This document shows positions 1 to 11,256 of a stretch of 64,000 nt of DNA, in pieces (position 1 is the first letter of the stretch; each line of letters begins with the position of its first letter). This DNA comes from Cryptomeria japonica (Eukaryota > Streptophyta > Pinopsida > Cupressales > Cupressaceae), in contig NC_081414.1 of assembly GCF_030272615.1 (NCBI RefSeq), forward strand, positions 46,172,001-46,236,000. The letters run 5' to 3'. The notes below the pieces were generated by a model. It worked only from the letters and a program-made list of their open reading frames with translations, was not told where the DNA came from and did no database searches. The translations under genes and the position numbers were made by a program.

Positions 1-163
1 CCCACTGTGTATACACACAGTGGCGGGCGCCGTTCACTGTGCGTAGCACAGTGGCGGTCGCGACCGCCCACTGTGTTACACACAGTGCGGTGCCCTTCGA
101 CGCCGCCCACTGTGTGTAGCACAGTGGTTCGGCCGTGGCCGTCCACTGTGTTGCACACAGTGG
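1..163. repeat. Array of five short hairpins (CACTGTG palindromes)
   Basis: Five inverted repeats built on CACTGTGN..NCACAGTG occur in tandem, centred near 12, 44, 78, 117 and 153. The second (35-53) and the fifth (143-163) have perfect arms of 8 and 9 bp around 3-nt loops. They repeat every 34-39 bp and are joined by GC-rich linkers rich in CGCC and GGCC. The block is far more GC-rich than the AT-rich DNA that follows. The array is cut by the window edge, so its full extent is unknown. It could be the subterminal region of a DNA transposon or a palindromic minisatellite; the sequence alone does not decide. Confidence 0.8.
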
Positions 164-274
164 CCCGCGTGACTTTGCTTCCCCTTTTTTTTGCAACATT
201 TTTAATAAATTTCGTGGGTTGATAAAAATGGTATAAGATGTAGTTTTTTTTTTGAATTTCAAATGTATATTATG

Positions 275-278
<4 letters not shown>

Positions 279-326
<48 letters not shown>
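279..326. repeat. (AT)n microsatellite
   Basis: Uninterrupted AT dinucleotide run in AT-rich DNA. Confidence 0.95.
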
Positions 327-331
<5 letters not shown>

Positions 332-402
332 GCATAGTATCATTTATGAATATGAAGATATTTTCTTCTACAGGCATCCATAGAGCATGACTTTAGATTG
401 CA

Positions 403-403
<1 letters not shown>

Positions 404-472
<69 letters not shown>
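404..472. repeat. (AT)n microsatellite, second tract
   Basis: About 34 uninterrupted AT units. TATATA-rich degenerate sequence continues at 588-660. Confidence 0.95.
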
Positions 473-475
<3 letters not shown>

Positions 476-2601
476 TAAAGGGTTTATTCTGCATTATATT
501 TTATATGTTTGAAACAGAGATGCACAAGTTCAAAATGCATCCTTTATTTTGTTGTTACAGGGGTATGCACATTACAGGAAGCTTATATGTATATATACTT
601 TATATCTATATAGGTATATATTTTCAATATATATACTTATATACATATAGAGATATATATGACTAAATGTTGAAGTAATAGGGTTAAAATCCTTATATTG
701 ATTTGGGATTTTCAACTATTTACATTCTGTTTTTGGTCTTCTTTCAGCATTTAGAATAGGTCTATATTTTATTTTTTTTCTTCCTTTCATTTAAACTTGC
801 TACAGAAATAAAATAGTTCTGGTTTTCTTTTTACAGTCATAAAATAACAGAATCTAAACTATGCAAGTAAATAGTGAGAAATAAAAAAAACAATACTAGT
901 TCACTCCTTTTTTTAAAACAGTCATAAAATTAACAGAATTTAAGCTATGCAAGTAAATAATAACCCTACTGCATTTCTTTTTCTTTTCCTTACTAATGCA
1001 GTAAATAAACATGTTACAGACCAGATTTAAATGTAGACTACAACAAACACAATAGACATAAAAATATAATAAAAAGAATTACATTTACATTGTTTTTCCA
1101 GAATGATAGTTACAATAGCCCAAATAAGAAAATGGGTAGATAATCTAACAGTCCCCTTTTTTTTTTTCTAATCTTTACACAGAAAATAATAATTACATTT
1201 ATTTAAACAGAAACAGAATCATTTTAAGCCCTATATCTACATATGCACTTTCTCTTCTTTTTCTTTTGCTACAAAGCATAAGGTTACATTTCTTTCTTCC
1301 TTTCTGCATTTAAATAAAAATAAGAAATCTGACTAGAAGTCTGCAACACAAAATCTGCAACTCCTAGTCTTTTTCCCCAAGCCACCTGCAAGTAAAGTTT
1401 TAGGACTGTGACCATGGGATGCTCACCTCCCAGCCTAGGCTTACCAGAAGCCACCCCCGAGCTAGGAGAACCAAGACCTAGACGGGTTACAATCAGGCAA
1501 TACAACACAACAATAGGGAAAACACACAACACATACACTTTCCCATCCCAAGCTACACTATCACCACATTTTGTGATGATCAATCTACGGGTGGAAGTGG
1601 ACCAAGTACCATTGGGGAGACTGCAGCCAAAAAAAATATATCACAAGCCACCTCATGGCAACACAAAATACTCAACAGAATTCATCCCAACCACCTTATG
1701 CCCCCCAAAGGCTCAAAGCCATTTCTCTCCCCTTATGACCCCCAAATGCATACACAAGGCTATGCAGCAAGGGTCACACAGGACACCCTTGAGATCACTC
1801 TCCTTAAGGAGAGCCTCTCACCCAAGGCTGTCATGCTTCTTCCACCCCAAGATCATCCTACTCTCCCAAGAGTAGAAGATCTTGGACACTCCCAAAACAA
1901 GAACACAAAACAGAAAAACATAGAAATGAAACTACACATTATTTTCTTCAACACACAATTTACATACACACTTTCTTTACAAGCATTTCTTTCCTTCTAC
2001 AAACAACATAACTAACATAAACAACAAAAACAAGAGGAGATAACAACCAACCTTATTCTGCCAATAGGTATGCTAAATTTAGTTGGAGATGAGCTGCCCA
2101 ATCCACACAACTTTTTGCAATCGTTGGCCCCCAAATTCCTCTAATTCCTAAAACTGGTTTTTTTTCTTCCAAGTTTTTTTCCAAAAATCTCCAAGAATGG
2201 AGAGTGGGTGATTAGCTCCCTAAGCTTCCATTCTTAGCCTAAGAAGGCCTCTCTCACTCCTTCCAACCTCTTGGATAGTGTGAGAGATCTCCCATTGGGT
2301 TGGTCTTCCCTAGGTCTTACACACTCCCTAACCTAGGTGTCTAGAGAAGGGAAATGGAATGGGGAAGGGGGATTACTATCTCCAAGAAGGTTATCCTACC
2401 AAGGAGGGCACTCCTATAGATGGAATTCGTCCATCTTGGGAAAACCACTTTTTTGGGTGGTTAAACAAGTCCTAAGGGAAAGACACATGGCCAATTTTGG
2501 CCTTCACCCATAGGTACCCCATGAGGCCTAATAGAAAAGCTCTAAAATTGACTCTAGGAGTTGATTTGACCTTCAGAAAGTCCACCTGAAGTTAACCTAC
2601 G

Positions 2602-2620
2602 GGTCAACTCTGAGTTGACC
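2602..2620. promoter_or_regulatory. Perfect inverted TTGAC (W-box-like) pair
   Basis: GGTCAACTC and GAGTTGACC form a perfect 9-bp inverted repeat around one base. TTGACC is the core of the plant WRKY-factor W-box. No gene follows it, so a regulatory role is only a possibility; it may be a chance palindrome in an old LTR. Confidence 0.25.
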
Positions 2621-3468
2621 TTCCTTGTGGCTCTCTAACCTAGATTTCTTGGTTCCTTCAAGGATAATTAGGGGATATAACTATTAACAAAAATAAAACT
2701 TTCAAAAAGGTGACATGACAAATTGCCAACACAACATACTACATAGGTGTCAAGTGACACTACAACATAATTCCACATCACAATAAACACATGGCAATTT
2801 TCCCTTAAACAATTTAAATAATCCAATAAATACAAATTACACTCATGCAACATTTTACATTTACGAATAAAATACAGTACATACGGGGTGTTGTCTCTCC
2901 AAATAGACAACCCCTGGTTTTACTAACGCACATTGGCCTAGGCTTGATTCTCCATAATATTTCCATGGTCACATGGATAATTTCCTGCACATCTCAATTT
3001 AAACATTAGTACTTTCCAAATAACCTCATATGATATATATTACATAATCAGAATACAATACATTCATTTTGCAAAGACTTGACATTATGAAATATGATTT
3101 GTCACAATTCAAGCAATCTCCTCATAATCCTCAAAATTTGATCCATCTACAAGATATGCAAACATTTTCCTAACATTATATCAAATCCTGAAATTCAGAT
3201 AATAACCCGCCTCATCACAATATTACCCTAATCTAGAATCACATAATATTCTATAATCCACAAGGCATAGAAATGAAGCATCCATATATATCAATGCTAC
3301 CAAAAATCGTGGGACCATGCAAAGTTCTATATCCATAGTGTGTCACAACTAGCATCCAAAATAGTTCCAAAATGAAAATAACTGAAGAGATAGGATGGGT
3401 CGGGGTAGGGCCTCACATATTCCATCTTTCTGACCTCTTTGACAACCTCCTTTGTTCATTCTTCTTAA

Positions 3469-3481
3469 GGGTTTGATACCA
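3469..3481 (-). other. Possible primer-binding site on the minus strand
   Basis: On the minus strand TGGTATCAAACCC follows an LTR-like end (CTCCATCA). It resembles the initiator-tRNA-Met primer site used by other elements here but diverges after TGGTATCA. No coding remnant or partner LTR was found, so this is weak evidence for an old minus-strand retroelement. Confidence 0.25.
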
Positions 3482-4727
3482 AATGATGGAGTCCCAACAC
3501 CAAACTATTGCACATGCAAATGACTATTATCTAAAATAGTGATAGGAGCTTGATAAATAAAATATATTTATAGTAAATTGCCACATAAATCTTCAATGGA
3601 AAGAAAACTACTCCAACCTAGGTGACAAGAAATTAAAAGACAAATATTTATAGGTCACTGAAGACTCAACAAAGAATTCAACCAATATATCTGTCTTTAC
3701 TAAAATTATATGTTGGATAGAATGATTATAGAAAAAAATAGAGAAAGAGAAATATTCATTTATTCTTGCTAGAAAATTTTAACAAGATTTGGGACCAACC
3801 CTCTTACATGCTCAGATACATTTCCAAACCAAGGCATTGGTCAATTAAATAAACTACAGATAGATCGAACTTATTCAAGTCCTCCCAACTCACACCCACT
3901 CTACTTCCATTTATTTTGTCATTCGCCCTTATCCTATCAATCCCTTTCCACTTTTTGTCTTTTCCCATGCAGGCTCTCCCTCCTCTTGGGCATTACCACA
4001 ACCAAAAGGAAAAAAATGAACTCCAAAAACTGAAACTGCCACCATGTCAAACTGAAAGCTACCATTGTTTCTTATTGCCTAGCCATGTGGTGACATAAAT
4101 AAAATCCACCTAGAAAGCAACACAAAACATATACAAATAAAGCAAAGTTTAAGGGGAAACGATGCCCCTGCATCATTTCCTTAAAGACTTTTCATAGCAA
4201 CAAAACAATCTTGACCTTCATTCCACTCAAATTTGAGAGAGAAGCTAGAAATCGAGATGAATGTTGGTATTGACCCAATATTTGTTTATCGAGGAGAGAC
4301 ATTCCTACCCTAAAACCATCCTCATTTCTTACATGGCTAAAAGACTTATCTCTTTGCATACCGATTTTAGTCTCAATTTGGAGATAAACCTAATGAATGA
4401 TATATGTCTTTGCTCAAAACGAAACTGAATGGGGTAATCCATTTCAAAATTCAATGCATAGCTAAAGGGAGTGAAACAGATATAAAGGATGGCCACCATA
4501 GCTCCCACATGTAGCCAACATTGTCAGTAATCAGATATTAATTAATAAGGTGTCCTTAATGTCTTGTAGATGTTGCCACACCAACCTCATTCTAGCATTG
4601 CGCTAGACCAAATATCCCCGAAATCTAATAACCAAAATTGAAATGACATTAGTTATGTGACTACATTAAGATTCATTCCTTTTGTCAATGAATACCATAA
4701 AATACATCCCATCAATAATGATTTCTT

Positions 4728-4949
4728 CTATGGATGAGAGAAGCCATAGAACTGAGCCCAAAGCCAAGTTGGCATCAAAGTGAATTTTATCTGCTCTACA
4801 TTAGCCCCATCATTTGCCAGCTTGTCAACCTCCTTATTCCCCTCTCTATAAATGTGTTTGATGGTATATTTCAAAAAAATATAGAAACTCCTTGGCCAAA
4901 TCCAAAATAGCATGAAGCTTCTAGTTGTCATGGATTTTGACTGCAAAGT
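4728..4949 (-). pseudogene. LINE-type RNase H C-terminal fragment
   Basis: The minus strand encodes IKHIYREGNKEVDKLANDGA, the C-terminal signature of the RNase H domain found at the end of plant non-LTR retrotransposon polyproteins and related RVT_3 proteins (H-I-x-R-E-G-N...A-D-x-L-A-N). Upstream a frameshift hides a stretch readable as AILDLAKEFLYFFEIYH. The fragment stops exactly where the chromovirus LTR begins at 4950, so the element was probably disrupted by that insertion. The rest of the LINE is not found in the window. It cannot be functional. Confidence 0.7.
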
Positions 4950-5691
4950 TGATGCAGGAGCATCCCTGGTTCATAGCAATCTTGCATCAACCAACAAAAT
5001 TTTCTTTTTGTTTTTCTTTCTATTTGCAGTTTCAGCTTTTCTTTCTGTGTCCCGGTTTTGGCTCATCGGATCTTGTGGAGTTGGATTCTACTTGAAGACT
5101 TAATCATCTTTCTTATTTCCAGTCCGCATCACATTTGGATCATTTTTTGGCAAGATATCGCTATCACTTTCCTTGATAATTTCTTGTTACCGGTTGACAG
5201 TTCTTGTTACTTGGGCATTGATATCAATTTTCCTTGGCGTGTGGCCAACCTTTTCCTATGATCTACATTTCATCCTTTGGATTTTCTGGAGGAATCTCTT
5301 GGCAGAGGCCAATCTTGTTTATTTTACATGTTAGGTCTTGTTCTTCGGGTTTTGATCCCTTTTGGGCCGACTGGATCCTTTGGATCGTATATATAATTTT
5401 AATTTCACATTAGAATGTAATCAATAGAAGAATCAAGTAACAAGACTGTGCATAGAAGATAGATCTTAAGATTCAAGGTCCTAGTTGTGACCTATTTTGT
5501 ATGTTCTACTAGGTCTGTGAGCCAATTATGCTATAACTCGGTTATTACCGGTTGGTTGTAATCAATTTTCATGAAATAAAATAATCTATTCTACATTGCC
5601 TCCATCACATCTTTGTGTTTCTATTGTGTTACTCTTGCTAACCGGTCTGGATTGATCTCTTTGAGGTCCCTCCTCACCGGTGGCTGCTTCA
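4950..5691 (+). repeat. 5' LTR of chromovirus element 1
   Basis: The right edge is set by the primer site two bases downstream (...GCTTCA, AG, TGGTATC). The left edge is set by TGATGCAGGAG, which matches the start of the LTR of element 2 (TGGTGCAGGAG), and by the break in the LINE fragment. Length is about 742 bp. No second copy exists in the window to confirm the edges or the target duplication (AAAGT would be the left copy). Confidence 0.6.
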
Positions 5692-5692
5692 A

Positions 5693-6835
5693 GTGGTATC
5701 AAAGCTAAGTTTCATTCCGAAGGTTGTGTGTCCTGAAATTTTTGATGTAGGGTGGTCGATTGTGGATCTGACCTACAAGTGCAGAGGACTGGTATGGACG
5801 ATGGTGAAAAGAGGAGCTAGGAATTGTGGAGCACATGGGAATGCAGACCTTGCTATAATGGAGATGTTGCGAGGTATAGAAGCCCTGTTGGAAGCCATGG
5901 AGACAACCCAAAGAAGAGGCTGACATATTGAAGATATAAGTGAAGATGAAGGAGAAGAAGCCTCGGCCAGAAAAGAAAACCCACCGGCGGTTGATCCGAA
6001 TGAGGAAAGGTTTTTGAGGGTTCTGAGTAGGGAGAATACTAAACCTCATTTTACCCCACCAGAATATAATGGGAAGTTAGATTCAGATGAATTGATGGAT
6101 TGGATCTCAGAGATGGAGAAGTATTTCGATTTTGAAAGCACTGCAGAAGAGAGGAAAGTGAAATATGCTTGTACTAGGTTGAAAGGTCATGCATCTCTTT
6201 GGTGGGAACATTTGCAAGTTGACAGATAGAGAAGATGTAAAGAGAAGATTAAGACATGCGATTGAATGATTGCTAGCTTGAAATTGAAGTTTATGCCAGC
6301 TGATTATCAAGTGAACCTATTTTGGAAGTTGCAAAATTTGAGACATAAGGAATCTAGTGTGAAGGAGTACACCGAAGCATTTTACAAGTTGAATACCAGA
6401 TCCAAACATGTTGATGATGAAGTTGAACAAGTTGCAAGATATTTGAATGGATTGCGGATGTCTATACAAGATGAACTCAGTTTGATAAAATTGGAGAGTG
6501 TTGAAGAGGCTTACCAGTATGCCCTAAAGGTAGAAGAGAAGTTAAAAGAAAGACATGAGCAGAGGCAGAGATGCAGAGGTGGAAGGTTTACCGGAGGAAT
6601 ATTTCAAGGAGGAAGACGATATACCGGAGGTAGAGGAACCAATACAGATCAGAACAAGGACAAGGAAGTGAACAAAGAAGGTAATTCATACCGGAAAGAT
6701 GATATAAATTTCTACCGGAGGAGAGAACTGGATGGCTACCGGAATGAGAACTTTGGAAGACGAGAAAAGAGAACATTTAGAGGAACTTTCTATAAGTGTG
6801 GAGGAGAAGGACATCGTTAATTTGAGTGTAAGAAG
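5693..6835 (+). pseudogene. Ty3 gag remnant (element 1)
   Basis: The frame contains a retrotransposon gag domain: PEYNGKLDSDELMDWISEME near 6059 and LKGHASLWWEHLQ near 6180, then the second half with ARYLNGLRMSIQDEL near 6435. A basic RGGR-rich linker follows. Near 6785-6830 comes a zinc knuckle read as FYKCGGEGHRxFEC; the first cysteine is Phe and a stop (TAA) sits inside the knuckle. Further stops occur at about 5921 and 6227-6262. Gag would form the particle and bind RNA. The start codon is not decided. Confidence 0.8.
5694..5706 (+). other. Primer-binding site, tRNA-iMet type
   Basis: TGGTATCAAAGCT lies two bases after the LTR end. It is complementary to the 3' end of plant initiator methionine tRNA with one change from TGGTATCAGAGC, the version used by element 2. 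Confidence 0.8.
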
Positions 6836-6859
6836 ACAAAGAATACTGAAAGAGAAGTA

Positions 6860-7551
6860 GTGGTGGAAGAAAAACCCATCGGATCAGACAACAAACCAAA
6901 AGATGGAGAAATGTTGGTGATGAGGAGAGCTTTGTGTCATACCAGAGGAGATAAAAAGTGCTTACAGAGGAAGATTTTGTTCAAGACCAGATGTAAGGTA
7001 TTCGGTAAGTGTTGTAAAGTTGTTATTGATAGTGGTAGTTTAGATAATCTTGTTTCAGAAGAGATGGTGAATAAGTTGAATTTGGAGAGATTGAAACACC
7101 CTAAGCCTTATCAGATAACATGGATTCAAGATGAACATAAGTTGTTAGTAAGTGAACAATGTTTGGTGAAATTTAAAATTGGGAATTATCATGATGAAGT
7201 CTTTTGTGATATTATGCATATGGATATTTGTCATCTTTTATTAGGTAAACCTTGGCAGTTTGATATACAGGCAGTACATGATGGGAGGAAGAATACATAC
7301 ACTATTGTGGCCAATAGGATGAAGCAAACCTTGTTGCCTTTGGAGGAACCTTTGAAGAATGAAGTCTGTACAAATCCTAGAATCTATTTGGTAGATGGAA
7401 GGAAAATCCTAGATGGATTGAGACATGAGAATGTGTGTTTTGCCTTAATTCCTAAGAAGACTAAGAAACCGGAACCAAAAGGAGAACAACTGAAAGAGAT
7501 AAAAGATTGGCTAACAGAATATGAAGACATCATTTCAGATAATGTATTGAT
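6860..7551 (+). pseudogene. Retropepsin-type aspartic protease region (element 1)
   Basis: Same frame as gag. The catalytic motif appears as KVVIDSGSLDNLVS near 7015-7056, with DSG as active site. HLLLGKPWQFDIQ near 7230, the usual LLLGRPW block of chromovirus proteases, follows. The protease would mature the Gag-Pol polyprotein. A one-base loss near 7551 moves the downstream RT into another frame, so Pol cannot be read through. Confidence 0.8.
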
Positions 7552-7554
7552 GGG

Positions 7555-8289
7555 TTGCCACCTTTGAGAAGTATTAGTCATTTCATGGAATTGGTTCCCA
7601 GAGATAGTTTGCCTAACAAAGCTGCACACCGGATAACACCAACAAAGAATGAAGAACTGAATAGACAAGTGCAGGAGTTGTTGAAGAAAGGTTTGATTAG
7701 GGAAAGTTTGAGCCCTTATGCAGTACCAACAATATTAGCTCACCTAAGAAGAATGCCTAAGAAGAATGGAGAGTCGAGAATGTGTATTGATTCTAGAGAA
7801 ATAAACAAGATCATAGCGAAATAACGGTTTTATTTGCCTAGGATGGATGACATAATGGACTGTTTGAGTGGACCAAAATACTTTACAAAGATAGATTTGA
7901 AGAGTGGATATCATCATATCAGGATTAGAGAAGAAGATGAGTGGAAGACAACATTTAAGACAAATGAAGGACTACATGAATGGTTAGTGATGCCTTCTGG
8001 GTTAACTAATGTACCAAGTACTTTCATGGGGCTGATGAATGAGGTATTGAAGAAATTCTTGAGTAAGTTTGTTATTGTGTATTTGGATGACATTTTGATT
8101 TTCAGTAAGACAAAAGAGGAACATTTGTTGCAATTGAGACAAGTTTTGCAGAGATTGAGAGAAGAGAAGTTGCTGATAAATATTAAGAAGTGCACTTTCA
8201 TGAAGGATGAGTTAGTCTATTTGGGATTTGTGATATCTGAGGCTGACTTCAAGATGGACCCTGAGAAAGTGAAAGCGATTGTTGAGTGA
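7555..8289 (+). pseudogene. Ty3 reverse transcriptase (element 1)
   Basis: RT blocks are in order: SRMCIDSREINKI near 7773, [14 protein letters not shown] near 7887, and the catalytic YLDDILIFS near 8079-8105. One stop at about 7822 precedes the palm domain and another ends the frame at 8289. The enzyme would copy element RNA into DNA. The catalytic Asp pair is intact but the frame is not. Confidence 0.9.
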
Positions 8290-8331
8290 TCTATATGAAA
8301 AAGCATTGGAGAGGTAAGATCATTTCATGGA

Positions 8332-8868
8332 TTGGCTAGCTTTTACCAGAAGTTTATCAAAAAATTTAGTTCAGTTTATAACCCTATGACCGAGGCCATG
8401 AGAGGAGATCAGAAGGAATTCAAGTGGACCACCGGAGAAAAAAAAAGTTTTGAACTATTGAAGCATAAAGTGACTGAGCATCCTATGTTGGCTTTACTGG
8501 ATTTCAACAAAGTATTTCAAGTGGATTGTGATGCGAGTGGAACAACAATAGGAGTAGTCTTGAGTCAGGAAGGGAGAGCAGTAGCTTATTTCGGTGAGAA
8601 ATTGAATGATGCCCAGAGGAGATATTCAGTGTATGATCAAGAGTTTTATGTCATAGTTCAAGTCTTGAAGAAGTGGAGACATTACTTGTTGCCTAAGGAG
8701 TTTGTGTTGTATACAATTCATCAAGATTTGTAGTATTTGAATAGTCAGAGTAAGTTGAATTAGAGACATATGAGACGGGTAGAATTCTTGCAAATTTACA
8801 CCTTTGTGTTGAAGCATGGAAGTAGGAAACTTAACAAAGTTGTTGACGCATTGAGTAGGAGAAGGAAT
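8332..8868 (+). pseudogene. Ty3 RNase H (element 1)
   Basis: The connection and RNase H region reads SFYQKFIKKFS, then FQVDCDASGTTIGVVLSQ near 8515, RRYSVYDQEFY near 8617, YLLPKEFVLYT near 8684, and VVDALSRR near 8843. In-frame stops at about 8731 and 8761 break it. This order is the normal Ty3 RT-RNase H arrangement. Confidence 0.85.
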
Positions 8869-9042
8869 TTGCCAACAGAGATGAGAGTGACAGTATTAGG
8901 ATTTGAAGAGTTGAAGACCTTGTATGATGATGACCCATATTTTGCAGAACCTTGGAAAGCATGTAGAGAACTGGTTATGGTAGATAGAAGCAAGTGGTTG
9001 GATTACTTCATTAAGGATGGGATCTTATTTAGAGGAGTTTAG

Positions 9043-10043
9043 TTGTGCATACCTAAGAGTTCTATGAGAGAGAATCTGGTAAAGGAGAAACACACTAGAG
9101 GTTTAGCTGGACATTTTGGTATTGACAAAATAGTAGCATTGGTGAGTGAGCAGTACTTTTGGCCTCGGATTCATAAGGATGTTAAGAGATATGTGCAGAG
9201 TTGTAGAGTTTGTCAACTTGCAAAGGGTAGTAGTCAGAATATGGGAGTATAAACCTTTGATAGTATTGGTAAGACCTTGGGAGGATATAAGCATGGATTT
9301 TGTACTTGGCTTGCCTAAAACACCGAGAGGGAATGATTCTATATTTGTGGTAGTGGATAGATTCTCGAAGATGACTCATTTCATACCTTGTAAGAAGACA
9401 TCTGATGCATTGCATGTAGCAGGCCTATTTTTCAAGGAAGTAGTGAGATTGCATGGATTACCTAGGAGCATAGTTTCAGACAGAGACACTAAGTTTGTTA
9501 GCTATTTTTGGAGAACACTTTGGAAGAAGATGAAGACAGATTTGAAGTTCAGTTCTACTTTTCATCCACAGACAGATGGATAGACAAAAGTAGTTAACTG
9601 GAGTTTGAGAAATTTGTTGAGATGTTTAGTTGGAGATAAAACTAGAAGTTGGGATTTGATCCTTGCACAAGCAGAGTTTGCCTACAACAATTTAGTGAAT
9701 AGAAGTACCAGAAGAACACATTTTGAGATTTTTACCAGAGTGCATCCTAGAGGTATATCAGAATTGAGAGATATTAGTAGTGAAGACCAGAAAAGTTCAA
9801 AAGTAGAAGACTTTGCAGATCACATGATAGCCTTGCATATTCAGGTTAAGCAACATTTGGAAGACATGAACAACAAGTATAAGGAGAAGGAAGATGAGAA
9901 AATGAGACATAAGAAATTTGAAGTTGGTGATGAAGTGATGGTATATTTGAGAAAAGAGAATTCCCGGTTGTAACTTATAACAAATTATAGATGAAGAAGT
10001 TTGGACCTTGCAGGATTTTGAGGAAGTTCAGTTCAAAAGCTTT
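9043..10043 (+). pseudogene. Ty3 integrase (element 1), frameshifted, catalytic Glu lost
   Basis: The zinc-binding HHCC domain is visible (H in AGHFGIDK near 9105; CRVCQLAKG near 9204). A one-base change near 9247 shifts the frame. The core continues with MDFVLGLP near 9294 (first Asp) and SDRDTKF near 9474 (second Asp). The third catalytic residue, normally Glu in QTEVVNR, is Lys (TKVVNW near 9585), preceded by a stop. The conserved downstream block AEFAYNN is present near 9675. The C-terminal chromodomain is missing because the element is cut near 10050. Confidence 0.85.
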
Positions 10044-10067
10044 AACCACTAATGAAGAGTCTCCTTC

Positions 10068-11256
10068 CATTTCTAGCTTTTGAAAGGTTTAAAGTTTTCA
10101 ATTCAATGGTAGAAAATCAAGTTGATGCTATAATCAAGTGTTTAAAGTTTGATAGAGGTGGAGAACTTACTTTGAATGAATTTGACAATTTTTGTGAGAA
10201 ATATGGTATCAGAAGACATTTTTCTGCTCCGAGAACTCCTCAACATAATGGTGTAGTAGAAAAGAAAAATAGGATTGTTATTGAGATGACTAGAACTATG
10301 ATAAAAGATGGTGACTTGGCTAATGTGTTTTGGAAAGAATATGTGCATACTATTGTTCACATTATTGATAGGGTACAAATAAGAGTAAATCATACCAATA
10401 CACCTTGTAAACTATGGAATGGAAGACATCCTATTGTGAAGTATTTCAGAATCTTTGGGAGTAAGAGCTATATCAAAAGAGATGCAAATGATCTTGAAAA
10501 TTTTGATACTAGAATAGATGAAGGAATACTCCTTAGATATGCTGCAAATAGCAAAGCCTACTAATGTTACAATAAGAGACTGAACAAGATAGTGGAGAGT
10601 ACAAATGTAAAAGTATGTGAGACAAGGGATCAAACAACCTGTGAACCCATTCAAGAGACTAAATTTGAGATCATTTTAGTTGGTGCAGAAAAAAAAAATA
10701 GATCTAGAAGAAAACAATGTGGAAGAGATAGATGAAACTAAAGAAGATAAGGAAGAACCAAAGCAAGCAATCAAAACTCCAAAATATGTGTAGAGGAATC
10801 ATTCAGAAAATTAGATAATTGGAAACAAAAACAAAGGAGTTCAGACATGAAGAAGTGTTACAGAGGTAAATGAGCAAGCAAATTACTGTTTTCTTTTACT
10901 TATTGAACCTAAATTATATAAAGAGGTAAGCAAAGAAGAAAGTTTGGTAAAAGCGATGGAAGAAGAATTGAATTAGATACTAGAAAAATCAGATTTGAGA
11001 GTTGGTACCCAATCTGGTGGACAAGAATGTGATAGGAACTAAGTGGGTGTTCCAAAACAAACTAAATGAACAAGGACAAGTTACAAAGAACAAGGTGAGA
11101 TTGGTATGTAAAGGCTATTCTCAGGTAGAAGGTATTGACTTTGAGGAAACTTTTTCTCTATTAGCTAGGATGGAAGCTATTAGAATGTTTTTTGCCTTTT
11201 TTTGCCTACAAGAACTTCAAGGTATATCAAATAAATGTTAAGTCAGCATTTCAGAC
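10068..11256 (+). pseudogene. Ty1/copia integrase-RT fragment
   Basis: It starts abruptly inside a copia integrase: ERFKVFNSMVENQ near 10082, FDRGGELT (second catalytic Asp) near 10149, SAPRTPQHNGVVEKKNR (third, Glu) near 10225. The usual FWKEYVHT and LWNGRHP blocks and FGSKSYIKRD near 10455 follow. After a degraded linker, the start of RT appears: [14 protein letters not shown] near 11029, [20 protein letters not shown] near 11098. A T-run frameshift near 11200 is followed by [12 protein letters not shown] near 11215, where recognisable sequence ends. There is no gag, no palm YVDD and no LTR. It is a truncated fragment joined to chromovirus 1. Confidence 0.85.

Larger units (their letters stand above)
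473..4727. other. Gene-free AT-rich region
   Basis: I see no domain, splice pattern or RNA gene here. Open frames at 1408-2015 and 2668-2910 are short, have no recognisable motif and differ in composition only because the stretch at 1400-1900 is C-rich. 2040-2640 is noncoding with repeated CCTAGGT/ACCTAGG words and may be decayed LTR sequence, but no TSD or partner copy was found. Confidence 0.5.
4950..10050 (+). mobile_element. Ty3/gypsy chromovirus-like element 1, 3'-truncated
   Basis: Order is LTR, primer site, gag, protease, RT, RNase H, integrase, which is the Ty3/gypsy order. The integrase core ([18 protein letters not shown], then SDRDTKF) matches the Galadriel/CRM-type group of plant chromoviruses as I know them. 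The polyprotein runs in frame 2 to about 7551, frame 1 to about 9247, then frame 2 again, so it has two frameshifts and at least eight stops. The 3' end is missing: around 10044-10068 the sequence changes from the post-integrase region to a copia integrase in the same direction. No chromodomain and no 3' LTR are present in the window. Confidence 0.85.

Noticed and set aside
1284-2015. Overlapping ORFs of 99, 155 and 105 codons on both strands
   Set aside because: No domain, no splice context, three overlapping frames; best explained by a locally C-rich stretch.
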